A stretch of 64,000 bases of DNA from positions 14,508,001-14,572,000 of the forward strand of contig JAYKYS010000007.1 of the NCBI GenBank assembly GCA_036924285.1. The letters are read 5' to 3'. Shown here one piece after another: positions 10,095-21,004 of this stretch. Position 1 is the first letter of the stretch; each line of letters begins with the position of its first letter. The position numbers and the translations under genes are program-made. The notes beneath the pieces are model-generated. The model saw only the letters and a list, made by a program, of their open reading frames with translations, made no database searches and was not told where the DNA came from. This DNA is from Asterella californica (taxonomy: Eukaryota; Streptophyta; Marchantiopsida; Marchantiales; Aytoniaceae).

Positions 10095-11411
10095 TTGGAC
10101 ATCAAGGTGAAACTCTCTCTACGACTGAGAGATTCATCGCCAGAAGACTCAACTGTGTCCTTTGACAGTGATGGAAGATATGATGAGTTTGTGGTGAATA
10201 ACTTGTGTACTACAGATGCATCAGAAGTAGCAGAAAAAGTGATCTGTGGATACATTGAGTGCTACGAAATTGCGGAAGAAGCGCTTTCAGAAGACGAAAA
10301 TATTGTCTTCTCTTCAGAAGACCAATTAGTTATTCTTCTAAAAGACGAAAGTACTGTCTTCCTTTCAGAAGACCAGTTAGCTGATCTTTCAGAAAACGAA
10401 TCGAACATGGAAGAAGCTCCCAAACCGGAATAATTTGGTGCTAGTGAGTACAGTCACATTGAAGGAATGGTGAACCCTGCTGATCTTCAAGAAATGGAGA
10501 TTGCTCTTGGGAAGAAGTTGAAGCTTTCCAAGGTGATCGAGGGTCAGTAGTTGAAAGACTTCAGAGAACTCCTGATAGAGTTCCAGGATGTCTTCGCTTG
10601 GACCATAGAAGACATGAAGGGCATACCTCGAGAACTGGTAGAGCATCGCATTGACTTGCTGGAAGGTATTATTCCTACACGGCAGAGGCAGTATCGACTC
10701 AATCCCAAGTACTCATTTCTGGTGAAGGATCAGATCGATCTGTACTTGAAGGCAGGGGTCATCTTCCCAATACTTAGCAGTGAGTGGGTAGCTCATATTG
10801 TCATCGTGCCGAAGAAGCAGACGTCAAGACTCCGGAAGCTGAACTTGGCCACGAAGGAAGATCATCATCCTTTATCTTTCACCGATTCTGTGTTAGACCA
10901 GGTAGCAAGACATGAGTTTTACAGCTTCATGGAGGGGTATTCAGGTACAAACCAAGTTTCAATCAGAGAAGAAGACAAGTCGAAGACCACTTTTATTACT
11001 GATTGAGGCACGTACGCGTATAACCAAATGCCGTTTGGATTATGCAACGCACCTGTCACATTCCAGAGACTGATGATTACCATCTTTAAGGAGTATCTTC
11101 ATACATTCATGGAGATCTTCTTGGATGATTTTTTTGTGTTTGGATCAAAAGAAGATCATCTGATATTTCTGAAGAAGTGTTTTTTGAAGTGTAGAGAGCA
11201 TCGTTTGGCTCTTCACCTTGAGAAGTGCTTCTTTGGTTTGTCAGAAGGGATTTTGCTAGGACATAGGATTTCTGGAAGAGGTATAGAAGTCGACTGTGCT
11301 AAGGTGGAAGTTATCATGAAACTTCACCCACCTGCTAACCTGACTCATTTGAGAAGCTTCCTGAGTAACGTAGGATCTACAGGAGGTTTATTGACAAGTA
11401 TGCAGAGGTAG
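10095..11411 (+). pseudogene. pol: Element B pol: acidic leader and reverse transcriptase
   Basis: One frame contains stops at 10431 (TAA), 10548 (TAG) and 11004 (TGA). Its first 110 codons are acidic and repeat a short motif around SEDQL (SSEDQLVILL, LSEDQLADLS). RT follows: FAWTIEDMKGIP, the fingers region with VIVPKK, the palm with YSFMEGYSG, then MPFGLCNAPVTFQRLM, FLDDFFVFG (FLDD catalytic site) and LEKCFFGL. The sequence is clearly gypsy-like but only distantly similar to A, C and E. Stops and missing blocks show it is dead. Confidence 0.8.
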
Positions 11412-11439
11412 CAGGAAGATTTATCAAGTTGCTGAAGAA

Positions 11440-11880
11440 GGACGAACCTTACGTCTGATCTTCTGAGCAACAAGAAGCTTTCGAGAAGATGAAAAGACAT
11501 CTGTCAGAATTTCTTGTCTTGAGACCACCTGATTGAGAAAGGATCTTCCACATTTATGTGGATGTTTTTACTTTTGCCATAGGGGTGGTACTGAGCCAGA
11601 AAGATGAAAAGAAGAAGGATTATCTCATCTACTATGCGAGAGGACAACTCAGCAATGCAGAGAAGAGGTACTCGACAACTGAAAGGGAGTGTCTTGGCAT
11701 GATTTACTCCTGTAGGAAGTTTAGGCACTATCTTCTAGCTAATCCATATGTCTTCAGTGTGGATCATTTTTCTTTGAAGCATCTGATGAAGAAAGCATAT
11801 TTGTCTGGTAGAATAGCTAAGTGGATTCTTCTACTCCAGGAATTTACTGATCGACACGCTTCGAGCCTCTGTTACACTAA
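11440..11880 (+). pseudogene. Element B RNase H fragment
   Basis: After a frame change the sequence encodes FAIGVVLSQKD, YYARGQLSNAEKRYSTTERECLGMIY and SVDHFSLKHLM, the conserved blocks of gypsy RNase H. The first catalytic Asp region is VDVFTFAIG. Homology fades at about 11880; no integrase follows. Confidence 0.78.
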
Positions 11881-13090
11881 GCCACAGGTACTTGCTGTGA
11901 GCCGAAGGCTCAGTCTTCCCAAGTCCTCACAGTCTAGCTTCCACTCTCAGAAAACAAATGTAGTCTTCCAGAAGATAACTATTCCGTCTTCCGAGATTCT
12001 AACAATGCTTCCTAAGTAGCTCTCGTCTTCCGAGCTATATCTAAACAATCCTAACTAAGCAAGGCATCGCATGGATTCCCAAGAAGACAACCCACCTTGC
12101 ATTTCATCCTACTTCTTAACAGAAGATAACAAGATACGTGAGAAGCAGAGTGTACGAAAAGATTCAGAAGATGGTTGCGGACTCCTGCGGTAACAGTGGC
12201 TTCCAGGAAGACTCCCCAGACAGCTTTTGATTAACTGACGTACTCGGAAGACTTCAAATCAGATCGGGGACATCAAATCATAGACGGGACACGGTGGAAA
12301 AAGAGAAAAACACGGGAAGAATCTCAGTACTGCTTCCGGTTGCTTCTGCTGCACCGTCATTCTTCCGCGCGCTTTCGGTCTTCACTTCCATCTTCGATGT
12401 GGTACCACGATCATGCTTCTGTCGTCAATCTTGAGTTGTGCCTCTCTGCTGCTGCAATCGATTCTCGCTTCTGCCCCGAAGCTTCTCTCTAGTTCTTAAC
12501 TGACCCTTGATGTTTACTTCTTGAAATCCTCAGGGATTCCTTACTCTCTCAGCTCGAATGTGCGCTTCTTGGTTGGAAAACGGCCTCGCTTTCTCTCTTG
12601 CTCCAATTCGATCATCCTACGTGCTCTCAATCTCGACCCTTCTCGCTTCCAATGCTACTTTGATTCCCAAGGTGCAATTGGTCTTAATGCACAGTCAATT
12701 TTCCAACGTGAGAAGCAGTAAACGATTCTGTGATAGTGCGCCTTCAACACGTATCTTCCCTGTGCGATTTAGATAATGCCTTGGGTTATCCCGAATTATC
12801 TATTACTACGTTGACTACTTGATAGATACACCTACCCTTTGTCTATGTGATGTGTGGTTGATACCCATGTAGTCGCGGTCACTGTCTTCTCAAAAGATGT
12901 CTGTCTTCCGTCTTCTATCTTCTGGAAGACACGATCGAGAAGACATCTTCCTAGAAGATTCCCGTCTTCCGTCTTCCGAAGAAGTCGACTTCTCCTTACA
13001 AAAGATCCTTAAGATCATCTTTCCTCTAAGCAAGGTGTAATCTTAAGTAATAAGGCTACTTCAGTTACATAGATACGTTATTAACTTTAA
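11880..13090. other. Non-coding tail of element B, rich in GTCTTCC/GAAGAC
   Basis: No reading frame is recognisable. The stretch is dense in GTCTTCC and its complement GGAAGAC, with clusters near 12160-12260 and 12880-12990. It may be a decayed LTR of B or unique flanking sequence; no partner copy lies in the window to decide. Confidence 0.5.
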
Positions 13091-13104
13091 AAATTTCAAA
13101 AAAT

Positions 13105-14020
13105 CTTCAATCCTGCAAATTGTGGGCACCACACACCACACAGATGACCAACCACTAAATATCGGACACACCAAACTTGGACTTTGCTCCTGATAAGATG
13201 AGATGTACCTCCTCTAGACGAGTCAAAACACGCTCTACATCTCTGATATGATCTGTAACAAACCTCCTACATCCGATCGCAAAGTACTGCTCCATCCTTG
13301 TCCTCAACTGCGCAACCTTTTATAAGAATATAATCTAGAAATGGAATGGTAACCTCAGGTACAAACTCTCGTAATATCTTGTGCATCGTATTCTGCATAT
13401 GGACCACCGAGTTCGTCGCTCCTTGAGGAAGAATACACATTCACATAAGCACCAAAGGTACGCATAGTGGTTAGATCTTTACTCTCGATAGCCAACTGAA
13501 ACTGACCATAATCAGAATATAGTTCTCCAATCAAGTAGATAACTCTCTCTGCAAATGCCTCCGCTATCTCATCAATCACAAGACTCGTCCCAAAGTGATC
13601 ATTCGTCGAATGATCACTTTATTCGCAAGTTGTAGGTCTTGAATAAAACGCAAGGCTCCTGACTTCTTGGGTATAGTGAACAACCTGCTAGAATATGGTC
13701 CCCATAGATGACTCAAGTATCCTCATCTATACTTTCTCTTTCAGCAACTCGATGAGTTTAAGCAACAAGACACGAGGAACCGTAGTCGGTTTCAGATCCC
13801 AAGACACATGAGGGATTGTGAATATAACCATAGGTGCTATTATCTTCAGATCCACACAACCTATCTCCTCTGCTGAAAAAGAAAATGCTTTATCATTATC
13901 CATTATCATCTGCTCAAATACTATCTTGTCAACCTTAGTCAAGAAATCACCTCCTCCTATCTGGAGCTCCTTCAACGTCTCCTCAGTAAACTGATGCCAT
14001 ACTCGTCTATGATCACGCAA
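13105..14020 (-). pseudogene. Element C reverse transcriptase fragment
   Basis: Read on the minus strand it has VHQFTEETLKELQIG, FTIPHVSWDLKP, IDEIAEAFAE, IGELYSDYGQFQL, and after a gap DHIRDVERVLTRLEEVHL and LSGAKSKFGVS. These match element A in order. Several stops and frameshifts interrupt the frame and the part holding the catalytic FLDD appears lost or badly decayed. The homology ends near 13105 after a VVGHLCG motif. Confidence 0.8.
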
Positions 14021-14041
14021 TATGAGCTCAGTGCGTACTAA

Positions 14042-14566
14042 CTATACTTGTTGTTGCGAGTTAGCAAGTAGTTGAGTTGCTACATGCTTCACTTTCTTCA
14101 GTACAGATTTGTACTTGGCATGGACTTCTACCTCCTGAGGAAGTACACACCAACAAACCGCTTCCCTTCTCGCACTATTCTGCATCGGATGAGGAAAGAA
14201 CCGCACATACGTAGCAATCTCCTCATATATATGTCGAGAGTGGATAGGGATCACCACCATACCATCTTTCTCTTTCATCAATCTGCTTACACTGTCCAAC
14301 CAACTAGCAACTGATTGTACAGACACAAACTCTTCAAACAAGCCAGAAACCACATCATCTTCAGGTAGAACCCTTGCACGCCACAACTCTGATACATGTT
14401 TTGCCATCCACTTTTTTGTATTTTCTTTCATATCCTCAACTCTTGGAAACTGACTCCATCTATCATTCTCGAACATTAACAACCTAGACCGCCAACTATG
14501 TACACTACACACGTCTTCAAACTCTTGTACATGTTTCTCATCTGACTCTTTCACTTTGTGTGTCAA
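14042..14566 (-). pseudogene. Element C pol leader
   Basis: About 174 codons correspond to the leader in front of RT in element A. Shared features are FEEFVSVQSVASWLDSVSRLM, a histidine-rich IPIHSRHIYEEI stretch (A has IHSREVYSVIESF) and AKYKSVLKKVKHVA. The same block appears inverted within element E at about 50845-51144. Its function is unknown. Confidence 0.7.
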
Positions 14567-14613
14567 CTCTGACGAGATCTCAATAGTAGGTTCTACACCC
14601 CTGTCATCACGCT

Positions 14614-15060
14614 CTACATGAGCGGATTGCGAAAACCCTTACGTCTCTTTGTCTGAGAATCTTTATGGGTTTGTCGATCCCGCTCATGTCTTGAACGAAC
14701 AGTTAAAAACTGTATTGAGTACTTGTCATCAGGACTCCGAACTCTGACATAATGAGATCCATCATTCATCATCCTTGTCTCCATTCGAACAACGGTGATG
14801 TAAAGCTGGCCGAGTATGATAAGATAAGAGACAGACGATTGCACAAAGAAATGTTGATCAACCTTTACATCTCCAATCTTTACACGCATATTGAGGCAGG
14901 CTTCATATAACTCACTTTTTTTATTATTCGTAGCATGAAGTACCCAACCATGATTCCTTTCGATTGACCATTGTCCCTTCTCATACACCTCCTTTGAAAT
15001 GATGTTGATTTCCGACCCGTAATCGACAAGTGCAGGTATCGATTCAGAAAGTCTTCCAAG
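14614..15060 (-). pseudogene. Element C aspartic protease
   Basis: The minus-strand frame encodes a retropepsin-like domain with VDYGSEINIISKEVYEKGQWSI, GDVKVDQHFFVQ and ILGQLYITVVRMET, collinear with element A's protease. The catalytic Asp is retained (DYGS). The frame breaks near 14990 and again toward pol. Confidence 0.78.
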
Positions 15061-15187
15061 TCAAACCTACGTCTCTGTTGTCGCTTGTGCTCATTGATTT
15101 TATTTGAAATCATTGTCTGTGCTTGACTTATCCTCCTCAAATTCTTCATCTTCATTCTCAACAACAGCAGGACCAACAATCCATACT

Positions 15188-15766
15188 TCATACTTGACAT
15201 CCAAATCCATCAACGTCGATAGCATCCACCACTCCAACCATCTGACTAGTTACTTGTTCTGTCAACACATGCCTCTTTCTCTTCATGATATCAATTATCA
15301 ACTCATGAAATTCTCTTTTTGTGATACCAAGTACCTCACGAAGAGAAAATTCAACTCTAGCATCTAGAATGCGTTGCTCCAGAATAGTAAGCAAGTCTGT
15401 TGCTGTTTCGATATCTAGAGCTAACTTGTAAGCATGAGCTTTCTCCTTCTCCTGTATTGTAAACCTCTTTTCTCGTACGCTGTCTGTAGCAGTAGCCTCC
15501 TGTGACATAAGATCTACTATATGTGGTGGAACTGTAGAGATAGAAAGTATATCTTCTACAATAGAAAACCTACCAGTTGATACCGATCCAAGTGATGATG
15601 GCTCCGCTGCTCTTCTCCTCGTAACTCTTCGAGGGTCAATGTCATCAGGTGCTCCTGCATCTAAATCAGAAGCATCCCGTCGTCTTTTGTCTTCCATCAT
15701 GGCATCTTGGTCACTGTTTGCTTCTAAAAAATGCTCGAATAGAAGTTGCATCTACTGGATCTCTCC
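15188..15766 (-). pseudogene. Element C gag-protease linker
   Basis: A charged segment of about 187 codons matches the linker of element A (EDKRRRDASD against EEKRRRDSED; ILDARVEFSLREVLGITKREFHELI against ILNAKVEFTLREVLGIAKREFHDVI). It begins exactly at the insertion point of element D (15766/15767). Confidence 0.8.
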
Positions 15767-16049
15767 TGTCACGTCAGTTTGGTAACTCGGCTAGGTTGAC
15801 CGAGTGCGAAGTGGCGGACCCCGGTAAGGCCGTTAGGGCAAGTTGGTGAGAGTGTCCACAAGGGGTATACTTCGCAGGTAGGGGCTTGGAGGCCTCAGTT
15901 CTTCAAGTTGAGCCTTCAAGCTCCTGGCTACGGTGGGTAGTCTTGAGAGTGAGATCTGGATTCTCTACGAGCACAGAGTGGATTTGGCTCGACTGTAGTG
16001 ATTGTCTAGTGCCTGTTGGCAGATGGAGTGAGTACATACCTTGTTATCA
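15767..16049 (+). repeat. 5' terminal repeat of element D (shared part)
   Basis: These 283 bp match 27842-28124 at a constant offset of 12075. The segment directly follows the left CTCC duplication. The true LTR may reach to about 17.7 kb, because the 3' copy seems internally deleted after this segment and because 17590-17720 resembles part of the LTR-like insertion at 23240-23400. Confidence 0.85.
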
Positions 16050-17012
16050 CTTGAAGAACTGAGATTGCAAGGCCTGGGGTAGGGATTTCAGGTCACAGAT
16101 TGCTACCGATGGTATCTCCGGAGTTGGCAGATCGTTGGTATCTTCGATTTGCGGGTGCGCGCGTGCGTGGAGTAGTTCGTTTTGGGTGTTGTGATCGATC
16201 GCTGTGTGTATGGGTGTCGTCTGAACCTGTTCGAGGTCGATTTGGTGGTGAGGTAGTGCGGAAGCGCTGCTGAAATTTCGTGGAATGTGTTGAAGTGACC
16301 ATTTTCGGGCTGAAGTGCGCATTTGGGCGTGGTAGACGAAATAGTCGACAATGTCAGGTCGATGTGGACTCGTTGGAAGCGCGCTGGGAAGACGGTCCTA
16401 GTGCAGGAAGATTCACGAAGTTTGGTCGAGCCGTTTGCGAGTTATGGGAAGTCGAATTTCTGGTGACGGGTTTTGGTGACGGATTTTAGGTCGGCCGAAG
16501 TGCGTCGGGGACTGTCAGGTTGGATTGGGTCGATAATTTTTGGATCTGAGGAGTGCAGTAGGTGCGTGCCTGGAAGACGATTCCAACGCAACCAAAATCG
16601 TTCGATTTGGTGAAGGATCGACGAAGTTACAAGCCGAAGAAGGTCGCGGGTTGGCCAAAATCTGACGTAAATCCCGTCTGCGAGTTCCAAATTGACTGAT
16701 TTGGACTATTTGGTGCAATTTCGACCCGGAGTTGCTGTTTCGGGTGTTTTCTCGTCGTACTCGTCCTTCTTTATGGTGTTTGGCCTGGGTACTCTTCTCC
16801 AAGCGGAGCGGAGCGGAGAGTGAGCGGGAGTGTCGAGGTGTGGAGTTGCGTGTTAGGAGGCGTTTAGAGGCTTCGAGGTGCGTGAGTGCAGAGGTGCGAG
16901 AGCGGAGTGCGAGAGTGCGGAGGCGGAGCCCGAGCCTGAGCCCGCGTCCGCCACAAGCCAGCTTGCTGGCGTGTGTGAGAGAGGTATCCAAGTTTCAGTT
17001 GTGTGGGAAGTG
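16050..17012 (+). other. Non-coding 5' region of element D
   Basis: No domain is recognised. A GC-rich part at about 16795-16970 holds short imperfect repeats of the GAGCGGAG/GTGCGAGAG type. It is probably LTR interior or leader. Open frames on both strands here look spurious. Confidence 0.5.
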
Positions 17013-17127
17013 TAAAACCAGTAGGTCACCCATCCCAACACTATTTCTGGACTTGGACGCTTAACTCTGTAGTCTCAACTTTGGCTGTACCACTAGACCA
17101 ATAGCTCTTGGTGTCTTACAGGGATGC
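17013..17127 (-). pseudogene. 5S rRNA-like sequence in the 5' region of element D
   Basis: Read on the minus strand it contains AGAGTTAAGCGTCCAAG, then AGAAATAGTGTTGGGATGGGTGACCTACTGG. These line up with the box A (AGTTAAGCG), intermediate element and box C (GGATGGGTGACC) of plant 5S rRNA at the proper spacing. Agreement is good over about 55 bases and weak at the 5' third of the gene. It is not a functional 5S gene. The internal Pol III promoter region is the best-kept part, as in Cassandra-type elements, which carry 5S sequence in their LTRs. Confidence 0.72.
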
Positions 17128-17589
17128 GTGCAAGTACTTAAGGGCTGGTTTAAGGTAGTAGGAGACCTGCTCGCACGTTCCTAGAGGAGTGGTAGGGCGA
17201 CCCCAGAGTACTAGGGGGAAGCTGCTCTTGTGGTAGTGTTTGTCTATACCGAAAAGACGCGTATGAAGGCAGTTGGTAGCAGTTGTCTTGGATGAGCTAG
17301 TAGAGCTATCACGTTGATATTTTTGGAGCTACTAGAGGTATGGACATCTAGTTAGTGACCTTAGGTACAAGTTATAACAGTCGGTGATCATATATTGTGC
17401 ATGTGGTCACCGAAGAAGACGCGTCAGTCCGGGTGGGGCTGGGTTTCTCTTTATGTGAATGTTTGAGTGTGGAGGGTTATCGTTTGGACTTCTTGTGGTT
17501 GGAACCCCTTCATATTCTACTTCCTGTTTGTGCGCCGCGTTTGCTTGTGTTGGCGCTTGATTTCCAGAGTGAGTTCACTCTAGTGTGCT

Positions 17590-17720
17590 GTCGGTAGTGA
17601 GGCTGGAGTGATGACCAGTCAGACTACCTTTGTTTCTCTCACGGTGTAGTTGGAGTGACGACCAACAAACCGTGAGAGACTGCTTGTGGTGATGGCAGGT
17701 ACAAGTTGCCCTTACCTTGA
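17590..17720 (+). repeat. Leader segment of element D shared with the insertion at 23240-23400
   Basis: The motif GAGGCTGGAGTGATGACCAG is followed by TGCTTGYGGTGATGGCAGG and a GTTGCCC block in both places. This links the inserted sequence at 21005-23522 to element D or a relative. Confidence 0.65.
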
Positions 17721-17987
17721 CTGTCCTAGTAGGGGATAGGCAAGTTGTAGTTACGGTGGTGACGGGGATTTTGACATTCGGGTTAGAGAGTGTGTTCGCG
17801 AGATTCTATCACCACGGAGTTCTCGGGAGGTTCTGATGGAGACTTCTTGGATAGTGGGTATACACGGAGTGGGGTGAGGTACCGACTACCTACACCATTG
17901 CCGTTGGTTGTTCTAGAGGACGAGTCAGACGCAGACAGCGCGTTTTCTGGTGGTGAGTCTAGTGTCACCACATCGTTGTTGTGGGAC

Positions 17988-19006
17988 ATGGACGAGATCT
18001 ATGGGGCCACGAAGGGGCCTCGACGTTACTCGGGTACGGTGGGTACCATTGAGCTGGATGACTTCATCCAGGAGTTCGACAGTTGGTGCGATCTGCAGCA
18101 GATGCGGAACCCACAGTTGTTCACACCTTTCATGGCGTGGAAAGGTTTGTTTCAGCACTTGGAGGGACCACCGATGGACGATTATCACGAGTTCAGACGA
18201 GACTACTGTGTTGAGATTGAGTTGTGGAGACAACATTGGTCTCCCAACTACGTTTCTATCACTACTGGTGCAGTTTCAGGAGGCGTAGCACCTACGAGGT
18301 CAGGTGCCAGTAGTAGTGGTACATCCACGGGTGGCGGAGTCCCTACTACCAGCGGTGCGTCCACTAGTAGTGGAGCAGGTGGTAGTGCGAGCGGGATACC
18401 ACCAGAGTTTAACCCTGTGGTTCAGTTCTTCCACTGTTTGAGGAAGAATTATCAAGGTGTGCGGACCGACAAGTTGAAGAGTCTGCAGGAGTTCCAGCGG
18501 AAGACTGGAGAGAGCCTACGCGAGGCGTTTACTCGCATGAGGCGGTTGATCAGCGTTACTCAAGGAGTGACGGAAGCACAGGCAGTCCAGTTCTGATATG
18601 GGATACTAGATCGGGAGCTGCGTAGGAGAGTCAGAGATGCCACTCTCCTTAGAGACACCGCTCCGACATTGGCGGTTGTCTTTGGTTTGGCTGAGCGGAT
18701 TGAGCTCAACATGATAGAGGAGAGGGTGGTGACTGCTGGGTTCAGCAGAGACGCATCACATGGGGCGACCTCCTTTTCTCGAAGATCACAGGCTACGCAA
18801 CAGCGAGGTGGTGGTGGTGGTGGTAAGGATCGTGCTGAGCACTCACGATCCCATGGAGGTGCTGGAGGATCTGGTGGGCAGAAGCCCATGCCGTCCTTCT
18901 CTAGTCAAGAGAAGCAGGTCCTTGTTGGACTTGTGATGGTCCTCATCAGCAAAAGGATTGTCCACAAAGGAGAGGTGGTTATGAGACATCTGGGACGTCT
19001 CAAGCG
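17988..19006 (+). pseudogene. gag: Gag of element D (in-frame stop and frameshift)
   Basis: The frame is open from 17790 and its first ATG is at 17988. It encodes a Retrotrans_gag-like capsid region (DDFIQEFDSW, FMAWKGLFQHLEGP, FRRDYCVEIELWRQHW), then a Ser/Thr/Gly-rich linker and a helical block (LQEFQRKTGESLREAFTRMRRLI). An in-frame TGA at 18594-18596 interrupts it. The same frame continues with YGILDRELRRRVRDAT and a Gly-rich RNA-binding-like stretch, then a frameshift before 19007 leads into the zinc knuckle. The capsid sequence is not close to A, C or E. Confidence 0.75.
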
Positions 19007-21004
19007 GTGCCTAGGCAGTGTGAGCATTGCGGGCGACCAGGTCACAGTAGTGACCGTTGTTTTGATCTTCATCCTGAGCTACGGCAAGGGAAGGTTGATC
19101 GTGGACGAGGCAGAGGAGCTCAGGGAGGCCGTGGTGGTCGAGCTGGAGGTAGAGGTCCAGCACCTGGGAGAGGACCAGTTGGTCCACCGCTTGCTACGAC
19201 GTCAGAAGCAGGTATGGCTGCTCGGATTGAGCAGTTGGAGCAGAGGATAGCTAGTATGGCTATGGCTCAGCGGAGATCTGGTGGAACAGAAGCTTCCACG
19301 TCTTATGGAGGAGAAGGAGGTGACTTCGACTTCATGGCTGGTGTGGCACAGATTGAGACATCTGCGGCAGTGACTCGAAGTGCAGTACGTATCTCTGAGC
19401 CACGAGGTGCGTCAGTGGAGTTGGATCCACAACGCGGGGAGGCTGGTAGACAGGTCAGACTTCCTCAATCGTTCACGCTATCAGAGGCATTGAGGACCAC
19501 TTCTATGGTTCCTAAACGGCCTATCGATGGTGCAGTGGAGTTGGAGGCATCAACATCCAAGAGTGAGGATAATGCGAGTCAACCCTCGACGTTTGTGGAT
19601 GCGACGTCGAACGTGATGTTGGGGGCGGCTACAGTAGTTTTGCGAGTCCCACTATTTTCAGCCACGGATATGAGGGCATTGGGAGTCAGCTTGGCTCCAG
19701 TGTTCCAGTTGGCAGCCACGCTCAGTGAGAGCGAGGATGTGGTTACCTCTAGTGCTGAGGTGGTTCAGCAAGAGGCGGTAGATGTGTCCATGGAATCGAA
19801 GATCAAGACAACTACTAATGGTACTTGGCAAGCAGCGGCTGTCAAACTAGATGAGTCACCAGCTAGGCCAGCAATTGACCGTGCTGGATTGGCACCAGGT
19901 GTGGTGTTGTTGGACAACAAAAGTGGTATCTTCTGTTTGGTGGCACCTTCAGGGAAGGTGTATCGACCACAAAAAGTGTTGTTAGACTCTGGAGCTCAAC
20001 CGTTGATGTTGGGGAAGGCGGCGTGTATCGGTTTGGGTCTAAGGAAGTCCGAAGTAGAGAGATGTCCATTCCAGCTACAAACATCTCTAGGGGGATCAGG
20101 AGGTACAACTCTACACATGACACGCGAGTTGCTGACTGTGAGAGTTAGACCAGATCATCCCACGGATGGTTCCATGGTGAGGGCCAAGGCTATCGTTATG
20201 GCCGCGGAGTCTTATGATGTATTGGTTGGAGGTGCTGTATTATACCCTATGGGGTTCGTGATCGACTATTGGGCGGAGACATCATCTTACAGACCAGGTT
20301 GGCAGTCCGGTGAGGGACGAGTGAGCCGCTTACAAGTGCGGTTCAGTGCTAGAATTGGGGCAACGGAGCTTACATCAGGGACGATGACATCCGTTGCAGG
20401 TTTCAGTTCGGTCATCACTTGGCCGGGCGAGTTATTAGAGGGCAATGCCCATGCGGAGGATACTCCGGTCTTTGAGGAGGTGGAGGACATGCCTAGCATG
20501 TCTATGTTAGTACCATCTGCTTTGGATGTTCCACTCTTGAGTTCGAGTGGAGAGTTGCAGCAGTATGCCGATCGGTTGGTACAGCAAGCTTGGAGTGAAG
20601 CCTTTGTACCGCCAGTAGAAGAACATCGGGGTGTTCCTGTTACTGGCCTTGTGACCTTAACACCGTTGGATACGACTCACATTGCATGGCAGTATCCAAA
20701 AGAGGGTGTGTGTGTGCTGGAGCTATTTGGAGGGATCAGCACAGGTTTGGCTGCGGTATTGCAGGCAGGCATACAAGTACATCGATACTTGTATGTGGAG
20801 AGAGATGAGGTCGCAAGACGTGTCTCATTGCATCATGTGGCGCGTTTGGTGCAGAGATATCCTGAGTTGTTGCCTATATCAGCTGTTAGAGGATACCAGC
20901 AAGCATTACCGTCAGATATTTCGCTGCTGGGGGCGCAGGATCTCACGTTTGTTGGCACCATTCACTTGGTGATAGCTAGGTGGCCATGTCAAGGTCACAC
21001 GCGT
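19007..21004 (+). pseudogene. Zinc knuckle, protease and N-terminal half of the DNA methyltransferase (element D)
   Basis: A single open frame. It starts with a CCHC knuckle, CEHCGRPGHSSDRC. A linker of about 300 residues leads to a retropepsin site, LLDSGAQPLMLG, near residue 325. From about residue 565 it encodes a C5 DNA methyltransferase: motif I VLELFGGISTG (AdoMet binding), then AGIQVHRYLYVE, an acidic-ligand block as in DNMT3, and motif IV ARWPCQGHTR at about residue 659 with the catalytic Cys in PCQ. The wording LFxGIxTGL...GIQV.RY...E is DNMT3-like rather than CMT or MET1. The frame is cut after HTR (21004) by the insertion and resumes at 23523 in phase. Confidence 0.85.

Larger units (their letters stand above)
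10024..13090 (+). mobile_element. Element B: degraded Ty3/gypsy element, 3' part
   Basis: Everything right of element A up to about 13090 reads as a decayed plus-strand gypsy element of another lineage: an acidic pol leader, RT, RNase H and then about 1.2 kb of non-coding tail, with no recognisable integrase. The left part is missing, and element A probably inserted into it. The right limit is placed where minus-strand homology to element C begins (13090-13105). No intact LTR pair was found for B. Confidence 0.75.
13105..15766 (-). mobile_element. Element C, 3' portion (gag end, protease, RT), minus strand
   Basis: Minus-strand gypsy sequence homologous to element A: gag-protease linker, protease, pol leader and the first part of RT, read from 15766 down to about 13105. 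It stops at the boundary with B, so RNase H, integrase and the 3' LTR are missing. The 5' half continues at 28232-30772; element D inserted between them. Joining the halves across one copy of the duplicated CTCC gives continuous homology to A (pattern TG.RDPVDATS against TGWEDPIEALS). Confidence 0.88.

Noticed and set aside
15767..16049. Reading 15767-16049 and 27842-28124 as a separate short transposon inserted twice
   Set aside because: The copies sit exactly at the two ends of D next to the target duplication, which is what LTR ends do.
16442..17064. Long minus and plus frames in the 5' region of D
   Set aside because: GC-rich simple repeats keep frames open; no gag or other motif, and the 5S-like segment crosses them.
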